A DNA stretch of 64,000 nt from Laburnicola sp. R22_1 (GCA_014281115.1 JACONQ010000015.1:434001-498000), one strand, 5' to 3'; counted from the stretch's first letter, positions 42,042 to 53,840 are shown. Notes: generated by a model from the letters alone, not told the origin. Program-made: numbers and translations.

Positions 42042-43932
42042 CTAGTGATGGAACAACCTGATGTGCTGCTCCACAAACGTAATTCCCGACTTCTCCGCCG
42101 TCTCAAACACGGCACCATCGTTTTGGCTGCCCGTCGGCGCAGCAATGTACTTGGCACCGCTCCTCGCTGCCCTGAACACATTGTCGATGAACGGGAAGAA
42201 GGCGTCCGAGCTTACGGCGACGCCCTCCAACCTGCCCAGCCAGGCTTTGCGCTCCTCGGCGGAGAAAGGCTCTGGGACCTGGCCTTCTTCAAAGTGCTGT
42301 TCAAAGTCTTCGCGCTCAATGCCCGAGTCGGGAATTAGGCCGCTGCAGAGGAGGTCGATGGCGTTGGATTTGGAGGGACGTTTGGTGCCCTTCTTCCACT
42401 TGAGGTTGAGAGTCCGCTCGTGGAAGCGCATCCACCAGTTGTCAGCCTTGTCGCCTGCCAGACGTGTGCAATGGATGCGCGCTACCTAAGTGTCAGTTTG
42501 GGTTTACGAATCGTTCAGGTTCGGACTTACACTGCTGACCGGCCCCGAGTCCGATGATCTGGCCGTTAAGCGCATAGCATACACTGTTGGACTGTGTGTA
42601 CTTCAGGGCAATAGTGGCAACAGTCAGGTCCCGGAGTGCAGACTCGCGCAGTGGACTTGAGTTCTTCGGGACAATGACAGTGTTGAATGTCTCGGCGGGG
42701 ACAATCTTGGCGTCGTTGCGGTGTTGCTGCAGAGAAACACCATAGACTGTCCTGGTCTCAACTGGGCCGGGCTCGTAGTCGGGGTCCATCTGTAGCACAA
42801 GGTACTTGCCGCCCTTCTTCTTCTTCAGGATCTCGAGAGCCTCATCCGTGTACTTGGGCGCGATGACACCATCTGATACTTCCCGGCTGATGATCTTTGC
42901 GGTTGGCAGATCAACTTCGTGGGAAAGAGCGATCATGTCTCCAAAGCTCGACATTCGGTCGGCACCGCGAGCCCTCGCATATGCTTGAGCCAGCTGTGAG
43001 TTCTCAATGCCGTCAATATCGTCCACCATATAGACCTTCCTCTCCTCTTCACTGAGCGGCACTCCGATGGCGGCACCAGCGGGAGAAACGTGCTTGAAAC
43101 TAGCAGCGGCCGGGTAGTTGAGCGCCTTGCTAAGCTCCTGCACCAAAGGCCATGCATTCAGGGCGTCCAACAAGTTTATGTATCCTGGAGCACCACATAG
43201 CACCTTGAACGGTAGCTGAGCCTCCTGTGCGAAGACAGTAGCAGGCTTCTGGTGCGGGTTCGCGCCGTACCGCAGAGGCAATTGCTGCTCGCCCTCTCCG
43301 GCGTACTTCTTGCGGAAGAAATCGGAAATGGCACTGTCGTATCCTGCAGTCTGCTCAAACGCCTTGAGTGCGTACCGTTGTCGACTCTTCTCCGTAACCT
43401 CGCCGTGCTCCTTAAGCTCGATGAGGAAATCGTGGTAGTCCTTAGGGTCGCTGATGATGGTCACTCGGGCGTGGTTCTTCGCAGCGGCCCTCAACAGTGT
43501 CACGCCACCAATGTCAATCTCCTCAACCGCCTCGGCGATGGTCACGTTGATGCGCGCGACTGTCTCGGAGAAGGGGTATAGGTTGCACACGACGAAGTCA
43601 ATCTTATCGATGCTGTTCTTGGACAGGTCCGATTCGTCCGACTCGAGGTCGCGTGCGAGGATTCCTCCGTGCACGGCAGGGTGGAGTGTCTTGACGCGGC
43701 CTCCAAGCATCTCGGGTGCTTGGGTGATGGCGGAAACGTCTTCGACGGGGAAGTTGGCTTGACGGATCATCTTCGCGGTGCCTCCGGAGGCCAGCAGACG
43801 AACGCCATTGTCGTGGAGGCCTTTGGCGAGGTCAAGAAGGCCTGTCTTGTCGTATACAGACAGAATCGCTGAGAGGGTCAGCAAACACGTCTCCAGGGCT
43901 CACATTTACTCACCAGTCTTTTGTCCGCCCAT
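42042..43932 (-). CDS. ADE17: Bifunctional AICAR transformylase / IMP cyclohydrolase
   Basis: Exons on the - strand: 43932-43914, 43868-42531, 42481-42042; 598 residues, as expected. It catalyses the last two steps of de novo IMP synthesis: formylation of AICAR using 10-formyl-THF, then ring closure. The 19-nt first exon encodes MGGQKT. The N-terminal MGS-like cyclohydrolase domain shows [47 protein letters not shown] and FVVCNLYPF. The C-terminal transformylase domain shows [30 protein letters not shown] (catalytic Lys-His), [36 protein letters not shown] (created at the second splice, which needs the acceptor GGTAG) and [28 protein letters not shown] heptamer at 44118, one base from the Gcn4/Cpc1 site, lies 186 bases upstream and is weak evidence of general amino-acid control. 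Confidence 0.97.
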
Positions 43933-44433
43933 GCTGACGGTCTAGTCCGGCTCAATTGGAAAAGGAGTGTCTGAGAAGAGAAAAGCCGGGGTATCGAAGC
44001 CAAGGTCACACTTGAGAGGGACTGAGCAGTTAAAAAGCCGTGTCTTCGAAATTCTCATGCCTGCCCCGCCCTAGCCTGACGTATCGCGCCTGCCCCTCGT
44101 TGCGAATCCGGCAAGGCTGAGTCGGCCCGCGCTACCCCGGAAAGCAAGCTTCGCGCCCAACACTGAGTACAGGCACGGTAGGGCAGGGAAGCGCATTGTA
44201 TTTCGTGCGCGCGTGTCATTCCGAGTGTTTGCTGTTATTCTCGCAGGACTTCAAGCCAATGGCTTTCTACAGCCTGATAGGTGTATAGCATCCAATCATG
44301 TTCTAGATCCTCTCTCATTCGGGCCTCGGTCCACCAACCACATACTAATCATCATCTTCCCGGATTCCGCTCCACAGTACATATTCTCCCGTACACGCCA
44401 CCTTTCCTTCATGACTACACTTTCTCCGCAACA
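43933..44433. other. Divergent promoter between ADE17 and the Nudix gene
   Basis: 500 bases of GC-rich to mixed composition. A TGAGTCG heptamer at 44118-44124 resembles a Cpc1/Gcn4 half-perfect site (one mismatch). Nothing else was recognised. Confidence 0.45.
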
Positions 44434-45884
44434 ATGGCCTCCCAAACAGGCGCCGAAGATTTGCTTTCCCATCTCAAGTCGGTCTTGCTTGAGCTAAACG
44501 CGCACCCTTACCCCGAAGTCGCGAGCCCGCCCGAAAGCCCCAAACGCGCATCCGTAGCCCTCATTCTCCGCATACAGCCGCACTACTCGCATTGGCCCGC
44601 TACAAACGACAAGCCGTTTCCCCTCCATCATCCATACCCACCGAGTCCCACGCAGCAACGCCGCCGCTCTTCAGTGGCTTCGAACCAGCCTCGCGATCTC
44701 TCTTTCAGAGATGCTATAGAAACCTTCTTTGCGCAGGACTGGGTGAAGCATGGGGACCCAGAACTTCTTTTCATCAAGCGCGCCACGAGGGTGGGAGACA
44801 AGTGGAATGGACATGTCGCGCTACCAGGAGGGAAGAGGGACCCCGAAGACGAGGACGACCAGGTCACTGCTGTGAGAGAAGCATTGGAGGAAGTCGGCAT
44901 TGACCTGAGCTACAACAATGCGATAGCCATAGGCAACCTACCACAGAGAATAGTAACATCAAGCTGGGGCAAGATACCGTACGTCGACCGCGCGTTCTCT
45001 CCCCCCTTCCAAAAAATCACACGCTGATCCACCACCACAGACTCATGGTTCTCTGCCCCTACATCTACCTCCTCACGTCCCCTACATATCCAGCGCAGTG
45101 CCTCCAACCTAGCGAGGTAGCCTCCACCCACTGGGTTTCTCTCCGCGCCCTGCAATCCCCTTGCCTCCGCACCTACGAATACGCAGACGTATCCGCCCGC
45201 CTCGCCAAATCCGAACTCGGCATAAAGCGCTATTTCCTGCAATCCATGCTCTCCCAAATGATGTTCGCCGCTATCCGCCTCCTTCCCTCAAACTCGACAT
45301 ACTGCGCTACCATCCCCGGCTTCGTGCCCGAGGGACCGCCGCCGGACGCAGGCGTCCTAGGCGCGGCAAAGGAGGTGTTGTTCGGGCCGGATGCGTCGGC
45401 TGCGAAGGACAGGGCGCCATTGATGCTATGGGGGTTGACGCTGGGCGTGATTTCGGATTTGCTGGAGCATTTGCCGCCTCATAATGCGTTGGAGCTGTGG
45501 ACGTATCCGACGTTCACGAGTTGGGACGTGAGGTTTGTTATGTGGGCTATGTCGTACCGCTTCCGCAAGCAGAAAGCCATCGAGATGAGTACACAAATGG
45601 CGACAGGACTTGTAGAAGAGATGCCCGAAGAAGAAGAAGAGCCAGCCCAACCGGGCGAAGTGGGCATCGCAGGCTTGGGTGTAGGACGCAGCTGGGGCAG
45701 AACTGGAAGGGCGAAGATGGTGGCTAGAAATGCGGCTGTGAATTCTATGCTGGAGGGGTATTATCCTATTGTGCGGAAGGCGGTGGCTACGGCGTTGGTG
45801 TGTCGAATTAGCGTCGTTGCGGCCATGGCTGTGTATTTGGGTAGGAAGTATAGACTGAGGGAATGGCTGGCTTCGCTGTGGTAG
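44434..45884 (+). CDS. Nudix hydrolase (CoA-pyrophosphatase-like) with C-terminal membrane anchor
   Basis: Two exons, 44434-44978 and 45041-45884; 462 residues. The first exon carries the Nudix region: PELLFIKRATRVGDKWNGHV then ALPGGKRDPEDED and TAVREALEEVGIDL, i.e. a Nudix box with two extra residues before REALEEVG, as in the CoA-diphosphatase subgroup (LPGGKRDPEDED). Such enzymes cleave nucleoside diphosphates linked to another moiety. The intron (62 nt, GTACGT...CCACAG) joins GKIP to LMVLCPYIYLLTS. The second exon continues with the extended domain (LGIKRYFLQSMLSQMMFAAI, VLFGPDA, LMLWGLTLGVISDLLEHLPP), an acidic linker (VEEMPEEEEEPAQPGE) and a hydrophobic tail (AVATALVCRISVVAAMAVYL) that probably anchors it in a membrane. 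The substrate is not certain. Confidence 0.88.
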
Positions 45885-46583
45885 GTGTTGTGGGAATGAT
45901 GTGTAGATAGATGGATGGATGGGGACGGTGAGAGCATCACTTTTTGTGCGGTGCTGTACTGTACTACGGACTACCGGATATGACTCGCCTTGATATTTAA
46001 TATGAATTCTTATATTTGTAAGAGCTGGAGGCATGTCTGTTCTTAGTTTATATACCTCCTCTAGAATTACCTCCTTAGCTGCCAATAACATACCCGGCAC
46101 GACTCACCCCGAGACACGTAGTGCAGTTCAGCACGTGGAAATCGACTCGGGTGATGAGTTTGAACGTTACGCAAGTGCGAAGTTACCTGACTCCCACAAC
46201 CTATTACTCCTCTTACTAGCTCTTCTCTCACCTCACAATCCCTCCACCGTTAACAGACCTTCTTCACCACCCCTCGCCTTGTCTTTCGCTGCCCCGTATC
46301 CCTCCTAAGCTCTATTTCTACAATACCCCTCCTCGTATACTTCATCCCACGTGTAGCCCAACCACCAGGACAGCAAGTAACACCGTAGAAGGTGAACAGA
46401 CATGGAAAGATATCCCAAAGTAGCAAAATGGCAGTAAGTGGCGGTTTCTCCTCGAAGAACACCCGCTTGGTGTAAAGAGTCGCTGGCTTTTTTTTTGGAA
46501 CCGAGAAACCTGTACAGATGTAATGCGGCTGTTGTCGTTAATAAATCGTATGTATATATATGTGTGGCGTTAATTAAATCTAC
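45885..46583. other. Nudix gene 3' flank leading into the repeat block
   Basis: About 700 bases. Composition drifts from mixed to AT-rich; TATATATATGTGTGGCG at the end begins the interrupted small repeat M1. No gene was supported. Confidence 0.5.
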
Positions 46584-46586
46584 CTA
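46562..46586 (+). repeat. Small repeat M1, left fragment (interrupted by the Harbinger-like element)
   Basis: GTGTGGCGTTAATTAAATCT then ACCTA. It continues at 49853 after the 3.3-kb insertion: joining the two across one CTA restores the motif order of the copy at 14692. Confidence 0.75.
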
Positions 46587-49500
46587 GGCCCTGTTTGGTT
46601 TCGATTCCGTTTTCGACTCTGTTTTGTACATATAATCGCTAAGTAAGCGGCTAAGGCGTACAAGGGTTTTTAACAGCGGCTTAACTAACAGGTATAGATT
46701 AAATAGAGTACTATTTAGCACGTATCTATTATCTATCTTTATCTTAGTATTAGCTAGGGGCTACCTTTATTAATTTCTTTTAGTAATTTTATTGTAAAAA
46801 CTATATCGCAAACTCCTATACGCTATAAGGCTCTTTAGCGCCTTATAGTTAAGGCCCTATTATTATTGCTAACACCCTTATTCTTGCTATTACTAACGCT
46901 ATTATTGCTATTATCTATAGACTTCTAAGCGTTGTTACAAGCTGTAACATAGTTGCTATTACCTACTCCTAATAGAAATAAGGCTAAAAAGATTATGTAG
47001 AGCACTAGAATACTTAGGGCTTTACTAGAGGCCCTTAGTAACTAGGCTAATACTAACTATTGCGTAGATAATAAGTTTAAACCCTAGGCGTAGATATACG
47101 CCTATAATAAGGTGGCTAAGGTTACTACTAAGCTAGTAACTATAAAGCAAGTTAAGAATAAGTATAATAGCTATAAGAAAGAGTATAAGATTTAGTTAAA
47201 GCTTCTTTATTAATTAGGCTTCTTATATAAAGATAAAAAGATTATTACTAACACCCCTATACTTAACGCGTACTTTAATGCCTATAAAAAGACTAGAAAG
47301 TATTAAAAAAGGCTTCTAAATTTCCCTAAGTTATATAAGAAGTTATTTAAAGACTACTTTACTACTAGTAAGGACACTACTATAATTAATAACTTTATAG
47401 AGTTAATAAAGTTAATTAAGAAGAATATTTTTAAGACCTTAGGTAGTAAGACTCTAGGTAGATAGTATTATAAACGTGTAGGCACTAGGTTGTTAATTAG
47501 GACCTAGAAGAAGCGCCTAAAAAATAAGATAACTTTAGAGGACTATATAGGCTAGAGGATTAACTATTTAACTTTAGCGATCTTAGAGCTTATTGCAGCT
47601 AGTTCTAGGGATTACTAGTAAGACGCTATTATATAGTTTTTAGAGGCTTATAAGTCGCTAAATAAGCGTCTTAGGTACCTTATTCTCTAGGATTTTAACT
47701 TTTAAGGACAAGTTTAACGCTAAAGTCTTTCTTAATATTAAGTCACGCAGCGCGCAGAAGGCTTAGGTAAAGCACTACTATAATAATATACTTAACTTGC
47801 CTACTTTTACTAACTAGAAGCTTCTTTAGTAAGAGTTATAGAAGCATATAAAGTTATTAGAGTAGAAGGGTAATAGAAAGTTAAGTGTTAAAATTAATAA
47901 AAATAACTTAACTCTATACTAAAACTAATAATAGTAGTCTAAGCGCGCTCTACACAATTTTTCACCTTAGTAGCTTTATTATCCTTTAACTTATTTAGAG
48001 CACTTTTTATAGTATTTTTATTCTGCTAAAACTAAGATTTGCTTACAAAATTTATAATTTTAGTAAATCTTACTTTAATACACTATAATTTACTATAAAT
48101 CTTATAATATAGGCCTAATAACTAATACTTTTTCACGCTCTTTTTAATTACTAAGCAGGGGGCTCTGCTTTTTTGTCATGTTATTTAAGATGAAAGCCTT
48201 TGTCGTGCTACTCCTAGGTAGTTAATTTAACGCCACATAACTAATACTAGTGTACTTTATTAATTTCTTAACACTAAACTTTTGTCTATTAACTTGCCTA
48301 CCTCTCTTTTTATCTACCTAATTACTTAACTATATATAACCTTATAAGTAGTTATATACTACTCCTATATATTCTCTACTATATAGTCTTACTACTTCTC
48401 TATCCTAGATTCTCTAATATTAAGATCCTAGTTAGTTTTAATATTATAATATAGGTACTCTAAGCCCTTATTCTTATACTTCTCTATCTTATTAAGATTC
48501 TTATTAACTTTATACACTAAATTAATAAGGTTATAAAAGGTAGCTAGAGCGTATATAAGCTTAACCTAAGTCTTAATATTAAACTTATATAGCCTATTAA
48601 AAATCCGCTAGCGTCTTTTAAAAATACTAAAACAACACTTTATAATATTTCTTAGGCTTAAATAGTAGTAATTAAACAACTCCTATAGCGTTTCTAGACT
48701 TATACTAACCTTATAAATCTCTTAGATATAGTACTATATACTATAATATAGCACTATTATATTATTACTATTAATATACCTAGTATTAGTAATAAAGTAC
48801 TTGCCTAAAGAAGCTACAAAGCTCTTATCCTAAGCGCTTTTTAGCACTCTGCTATTATGCGCACTACCCTCCTATCTAGGTAATATATATATAAAGTTTG
48901 TATTAAAATTAATAATAGCAAGGATATTTTACGCAAGGTCTTTATAGTAATTTTAATAACGCTTTTAGTCTGCGGCAGGTATATAAATTATAATCTAGGT
49001 GCTATCTAGAGCTCTAATATAGTCCTTAAAAATAGGTATTTTTTAAGTTATTTCTAATCTTCTCTAGCACCTTATATACGTTCTCTAGAAACTTAATAAT
49101 ATTCTTATATAGTAATAATAAGGTGTTAAGGACCTTATAAAAATTACTATAATTATTAAACTAATTTACCCTTATTACTAGGTTACTTCCTAACTTATTA
49201 TCTCTATTAAATACTCTACTTTATACTTAGTATTACGCTATAAGGCCCTATTACTATAAATATATAAAAAGGTAAGAATCTTCTTCTCTATAAAGATTCT
49301 ACTATTGCTAATAAGTCTATAGAATTTTATATACTTAATAAGTATATACTACACTACTAGCTAAAGTTATATTTTCTTAAAGAGCTAAGTTAGGTTGCCT
49401 AGGCAGTTGTCTAGCTACTACGCACCTCTCTCTTAATTATTTATTATTATTAAGTAGAATCTAACGCCTATAGGCCTAGCTTTATTATCTAGTTAATAGG

Positions 49501-49852
49501 GTAGAATAGCTACAACGCTGCTAAGGGCCCCTACTATAACCCTTACTATAAGTTAACTTAAATAATTTAATATAGCCGCATATAATTATTAAAGTACTCT
49601 AGTATAGCTATAGGAGCCTAAGAGTAGCAGTAGCTACATTAGAGCTTTATTTAGCCTAAAAAGGCAGATAATAGGCCTTTTTAAAGCTAGTAAAAATATT
49701 TTATTACTAAGCTCTAGTATATAAAATAGTATCTAGTGCAGCTTTAAAACAGTGTTAAAAAACTAAACACAGCCCTATTTACAACTCTGTTTTGCTAAGT
49801 AATTAAACCGAAGCCAAAACGGAGCCCCTTACTGGAGGAACCAAACAGGGCC
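46587..49852. mobile_element. PIF/Harbinger-like DNA element, RIP-mutated (3,266 bp)
   Basis: Termini are GGCCCTGTTTGGTT and its inverse AACCAAACAGGGCC (one-base offset apart), flanked by CTA at 46584-46586 and 49853-49855. A 3-bp target duplication and GGSCNTGTTYGG ends are typical of PIF/Harbinger elements. The inner ~3.1 kb is extremely TA-rich, with no surviving open frame of note, as expected after repeat-induced point mutation. Blocks of it align by eye with 53841-56900, the second copy. Inside, at 48130-48236, is a small repeat M1 that the second copy lacks. The class rests on ends and target site only, since no transposase can be read. Confidence 0.75.
48130..48236 (-). repeat. Small repeat M1 inserted inside the Harbinger-like element
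   Basis: Reads (reverse strand) GTGGCGTTAAATTAACTACC, a GTAGCACGACAAAGGC segment, GCAGAGCCCCCTGC, GAGCGTGAAAAA. Flanked by an apparent 12-bp duplication ATAACTAATACT (48118-48129 and 48237-48248). The sister element at 55340-55365 has AATAACCTATACTAGTG with no insert, i.e. the empty site. The repeat itself keeps normal GC while its host is TA-shifted. Confidence 0.8.
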
Positions 49853-49945
49853 CTAGGGGTAGGACGACAAAGGCTTTCATCTCAAATAACATGACAAAAA
49901 AAGCAGAGCCCCCTGCTTAGTAACCAAAAAGAGCGTAAAAAAGGT
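49853..49945 (+). repeat. Small repeat M1, right fragment
   Basis: CTAGGGGTAGGACGACAAAG, then GGCTTTCATCTCAAATAACA, GCAGAGCCCCCTGC and GAGCGTAAAAAA. This is the remaining part of the copy whose left end is at 46562. Confidence 0.75.
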
Positions 49946-50158
49946 GATCACAAAAAAAAAAAGATATATATATAAGGATAGTGAGAAGAAGAGTAAACCA
50001 CTGCACCATCTACCGCCAACTTCAGACTTCGTTCCCCATCTCTCTATACACACTCTACCATTGCCGCGAAATCATCTTTCTAAATGCGAGCTAGACGCCG
50101 AAAATTGCAACGCGATGCGATAACGATAAACAACCCCCATGCCGCCCACCCCACCATC

Positions 50159-52463
50159 CTACGCCGTCTGACCCACAGCAGGTTCATCCGGGAACCGAAT
50201 CGTCCTCGGACCAAGATCCGCCGGCTGCGGCGTATTCCCGCGCGTCGTCGCATCTTTCGCCTTCTCCTCAGCCGAGCCATTACCCGTCGCGACATCGCTG
50301 CTATTCTGCGTCGACGACGTCGTCCGCACACTCGACAACGGAAGCGGAGCCTGAGAGCTCGCGCGCGTTCGGGGCGCCGACGGAGTGATGGGACCGTTGA
50401 TGATGCTTCTCCCGAGGCGGAAGACGCGGTGGTGTAGTGCGTCCTCTGAACTGTCGGGGTTTGCGGCTTCGCGGCGGCGCAGACCGCTCTCGGTCTCGTC
50501 CTGCGTCATCTCTGGTAGGCTGTCGCCGACGTGCAAGGGTTCAGGGCTGTCGTCCTCCTCCCGGGCGGTAGAGATGGCGCGAGAGATGGAGCGTGGGAGC
50601 CAGATGCCGAGTTTGGACATGGGGATCGTCAAGCCGTGGACGATCTGGTACGGTCAGCTTCGTCGACGTTGCATCGAGACATCAGGATGAGAGATCTTAC
50701 CACGCTGCAGATGACGAGGAACCATACCACTACCGTCGTCACCTCCATCAAGAATTCCGCATCGGGTCTGACTTCTCCGTCAAGCCGGACGTTCTTGCGC
50801 AAGTAATCGAGCATGATGTAGAGGTAGAATATCGCGCTCACACCAATTGGGCCGAAGAAGCCTACGTATATGGCCTGGCGCTTCTCCTCGATCTGGTGGA
50901 TGTGCATATGCATAGCGAAGATGATGGGGAGTCGCCGGAAAAGGAGAACGAGGATGCCGAGAAAGATGAGCCGGTAGATTGGTATCACGCTGTTGTTATA
51001 GAACTCTGACCACGGACAAACGGCGCCTACAGACGGCATTAGTGGTATGCGTGAGGGTAGGGGAAAGTCTTCCTTACCAAACCAGATGAATACGGAAACG
51101 TTAAGCAACATGTCGATCGTAGGCTGGAAACTATCGTCCTTTGTTTCGAGCCGAAACCAATCGCTACGAAGCAGTTAGTGACTGGAAGAATATTTGTGCA
51201 CAGCTATGGCGGGCATAGAGACGGTCGCTTACTCCCAGGTAAAAGTGTTGCCAGCAATGAAGCCCGCAAGAATGTCGTCGGATCCAACCATGCCCATCGT
51301 TCCGACCAAAAAGAGCTACACACACAAGTAATGTTAGTATTCGTTGCCCCGTACGCAAAAATACAGAAACTGAACATTTTGTTCTGTAATGCGTTTGCAT
51401 TGCATATCTTGGGCGATTCATCCCACATGCAGTACTAGGACAAAAGTTTGAGTAGAGTGTATTACACCAGGATGAGCAATACCAAGACTAACTGTACTCA
51501 AACTTTTGTCCTGTAGCTGTAGACCACAGTCACAATAGTATAAAAGATGGTACTTACCGCCAAAGTTATCGCAAACACGAGAAAGCTCTCTTTGTCCACA
51601 TACTGGCGTTCTTCCGCCCAGTGAAGGAGCTCCTTAGCAACCCATCCTACTGCAGCACCATACAAAATACTGAGGAGTATCGTATAGCCCCAGGTTTCGC
51701 CAAACCATTGGCCTATAGCGTGGGCGGCGCTTTTATCCGAGCCTACTCCTCCGTAGCTAACATGGTGGATGAGATAGAGTGGCAGAAACAAGAAAGGGTA
51801 ACCCAATCCGTCATTGGCACCAGACTCGGCAATGATAATCTTCTGTAGCTCTTTCGGAATGTTCTTGTCTGCAAACTTGCCCTTGACAATGGAGTTTGAG
51901 AGCACAGGATCGGTTGGCGCTTGTGTCACGCCAACCGCAAGAGCTTGTAGGAAATTGATGTGCCTAAAAGATAGCTGTAAGTTACTGAAATCCACTCATG
52001 AGTTTGTGCCCATGGGTTACGTACGGAACAAAGGCATAGATTAAGAGGCTCGTAACGATCCACATAACGACCATGCCGGGGCCAAGAAGAAGAGCCAAGC
52101 TCTTTCATTCCGTTCTCAAGTACCTCGAGGGCAATTGCACCCCCGCGAGCACGACTTGGACGCCAAGAACGAGGCGGAAGAAGTACAAAGTGATCTTGTC
52201 GAGGACCTCTGGATCACCCAAAGCATATTCCTCAGGCTTTATAAAGTTGGTGGCATTTGGACCAAAAACAATACCAGCTACAAGAGAAATGACTGAGCAT
52301 AGTTAGCCGTGGGTTCTCTCACCACTTATTCCTGGGCTAGCTTACGAGCTTCAGACAAGTGAAACTTCTCCTTCACCAGATATGAGACGAGTCCAAAAAG
52401 CGTAATGAAGCCCCCAAGACAGGCACAAACGATGTTGAAATTGTCCACGACAAGAGTCGGCAT
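50159..52463 (-). pseudogene. Na+/H+ antiporter (Nha1/Sod2-like) gene with one in-frame TGA
   Basis: Seven exons on the - strand: 52463-52346, 52292-52025, 51963-51558, 51315-51233, 51163-51078, 51026-50701, 50644-50159; 590 codons. The family exports Na+/K+ in exchange for H+ at the plasma membrane. Visible: MPTLVVDNFNIVCACLGGFI, LISLVAGIVFGPNATNF, VTQAPTDPVLSNSIVKGKFA (the Thr-Asp-Pro ion-binding motif), LQKIIIAESGANDGLGYPFL, LFLVGTMGMVGSDDILAGFI and LLFRRLPIIFAMH, then a Ser-rich cytoplasmic tail. All splice sites keep the frame. Codon 102 (52107-52105) is TGA, inside YLRTE-stop-KSLALLLGPG where family members have Trp. TGG to TGA is a single G-to-A change but not the CpA-context change favoured by RIP. 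Intron 3 (51316-51557, 242 nt) is enlarged by a MITE. It could be a recent null allele, a sequencing error, or read-through. Confidence 0.85.
51430..51519 (-). mobile_element. MITE family 1, copy D (90 bp) inside an antiporter intron
   Basis: On the - strand it starts CAGCTACAGGACAAAAGTTT and ends ACTCAAACTTTTGTCCTAGT then ACTG; the inverted ends pair over about 28 bases with few mismatches. TA lies at 51520-51521; the other side reads TG (51428-51429), presumably a mutated TA. It lies wholly within intron 3 of the antiporter gene. Confidence 0.85.
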
Positions 52464-53840
52464 CTCGGCGCCACGCTTGCCAAGCCGGAATCTTGACCGC
52501 GAACGAAGTTTGAGAGGGTGGTTTGCAGTCGCGGGTCCACGGTGCCGCGACCCAAGCTAGGGTTAGGGAAAGCTTGTCTCTGCAGTTGTTGGACAGTTCG
52601 CGAGGTAAGCGTTTGGATGTAGATGGAGCGTCACGTCTGAAGGTGTTATTGAATCATTGATAATGTAGCTGCAAATGGATGTCGATTGAGGAGACGCCAC
52701 TTTGAACGAAGGCTGCTGCTCAAAAGCTATGCATAGACAATTCCTACTTGATGAATGGCATACGGTAGTTTGCCAGTACGCAGCAAGAGTAGTCGGCGGG
52801 GGAAATGGGCAAATTCTGCGCGACTTTCGAGATCTTGGCTAGTGCTTGGATCAGCGCCTTGGCACACTGGGCGTAGTCGCGCTTTCCCACACAACTTGGG
52901 TCAGAAGGACTGAATATTGCGGTCACTTGTACATGGTGTATGCTAGGAACACTGGGCGGTATCGCATGCTTAGATGGTTAATACTCCAACTGCTCTAGCT
53001 CAGAGTGAATGGTCTGCATCATGCTGCTGTCCGGCCCAAGAAGTCTCACTGTTTCGCCAAGTTGGGAGTACAGTAGCTTGGGTGCAAGAGATGAGATAAG
53101 ATAAGGAAGTAGTCGTTCACATGGACTACATACTGATAGAAAGAATGCTGTTCGGCTGTGCATGTACATTCCGCGAGTGAGCGCCTCTTGTTTTGTTGTG
53201 GGTGCAACGTCGTGTCTTGGAAGTGTGCACCTGGTACAGAGGTCGTCATCGACTGCGCCGGTTATCCAGCGGCGCCAGAACAGCGTGGAGGTGGTGTCAG
53301 TCAGCTAAGGCATGTCCTCGTCAGCCGCCACTACTAGGTAGCTTCACATGCAATTCATCTTCAGATGTTTCCTGCAACTCCCTCACACGTGAGCATCATT
53401 CGGCATGCGTTTCGCTCCAAAGTTCCCTCGCTGAGCTCCAGATGGTGTGCGGGCTTCCCCACGTTGCGAAGCAGCGTGAGCCTCGGCGCCGTCAGCGAAT
53501 GAAGCGTGGCAACGCAGATGCCGAGCGCGCAAGGGCTTCCTGGACGCGATCGGCGCCAGCCCGAGACCCTGCATTCAAGCCCAGATCTCAACTGCTGGAG
53601 CGGCATAGCCTGTTCCTATCTTGCGAAGCTCTCTGCCAGCTGACGATGGAAGCAGCTGCGTAGCCCGTGCAATACACACAACACACAACGGCAACCGTCC
53701 CGCAACCAGACCTCGGCTGCAGCCCGGGTCTACGCCTCCTCTGGTGTATACTCCATGGCTCTCCGGCCATGCATGTACGCGGTACTAGGCGGTGGATAAC
53801 CAGGGGTCGCCGCGCCATGGAGCGTTTCGGGAGATGCTTA
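52464..53840. other. Spacer between the antiporter start and the RIP-like block
   Basis: About 1.4 kb of normal-GC sequence: the antiporter upstream region, then unassigned DNA. A 156-codon open frame at 53193-53663 has no protein-like features. Ends at TTA (53838-53840), the probable target site of the second Harbinger-like copy. Confidence 0.5.

Noticed and set aside
51434..51515. Hairpin as a transcription terminator or structured RNA
   Set aside because: The same sequence recurs at three other places with TA flanks, so it is a mobile element.
53193..53663. 156-codon open frame upstream of the repeat block
   Set aside because: No protein-like pattern; overlapped by equally long frames on the other strand.
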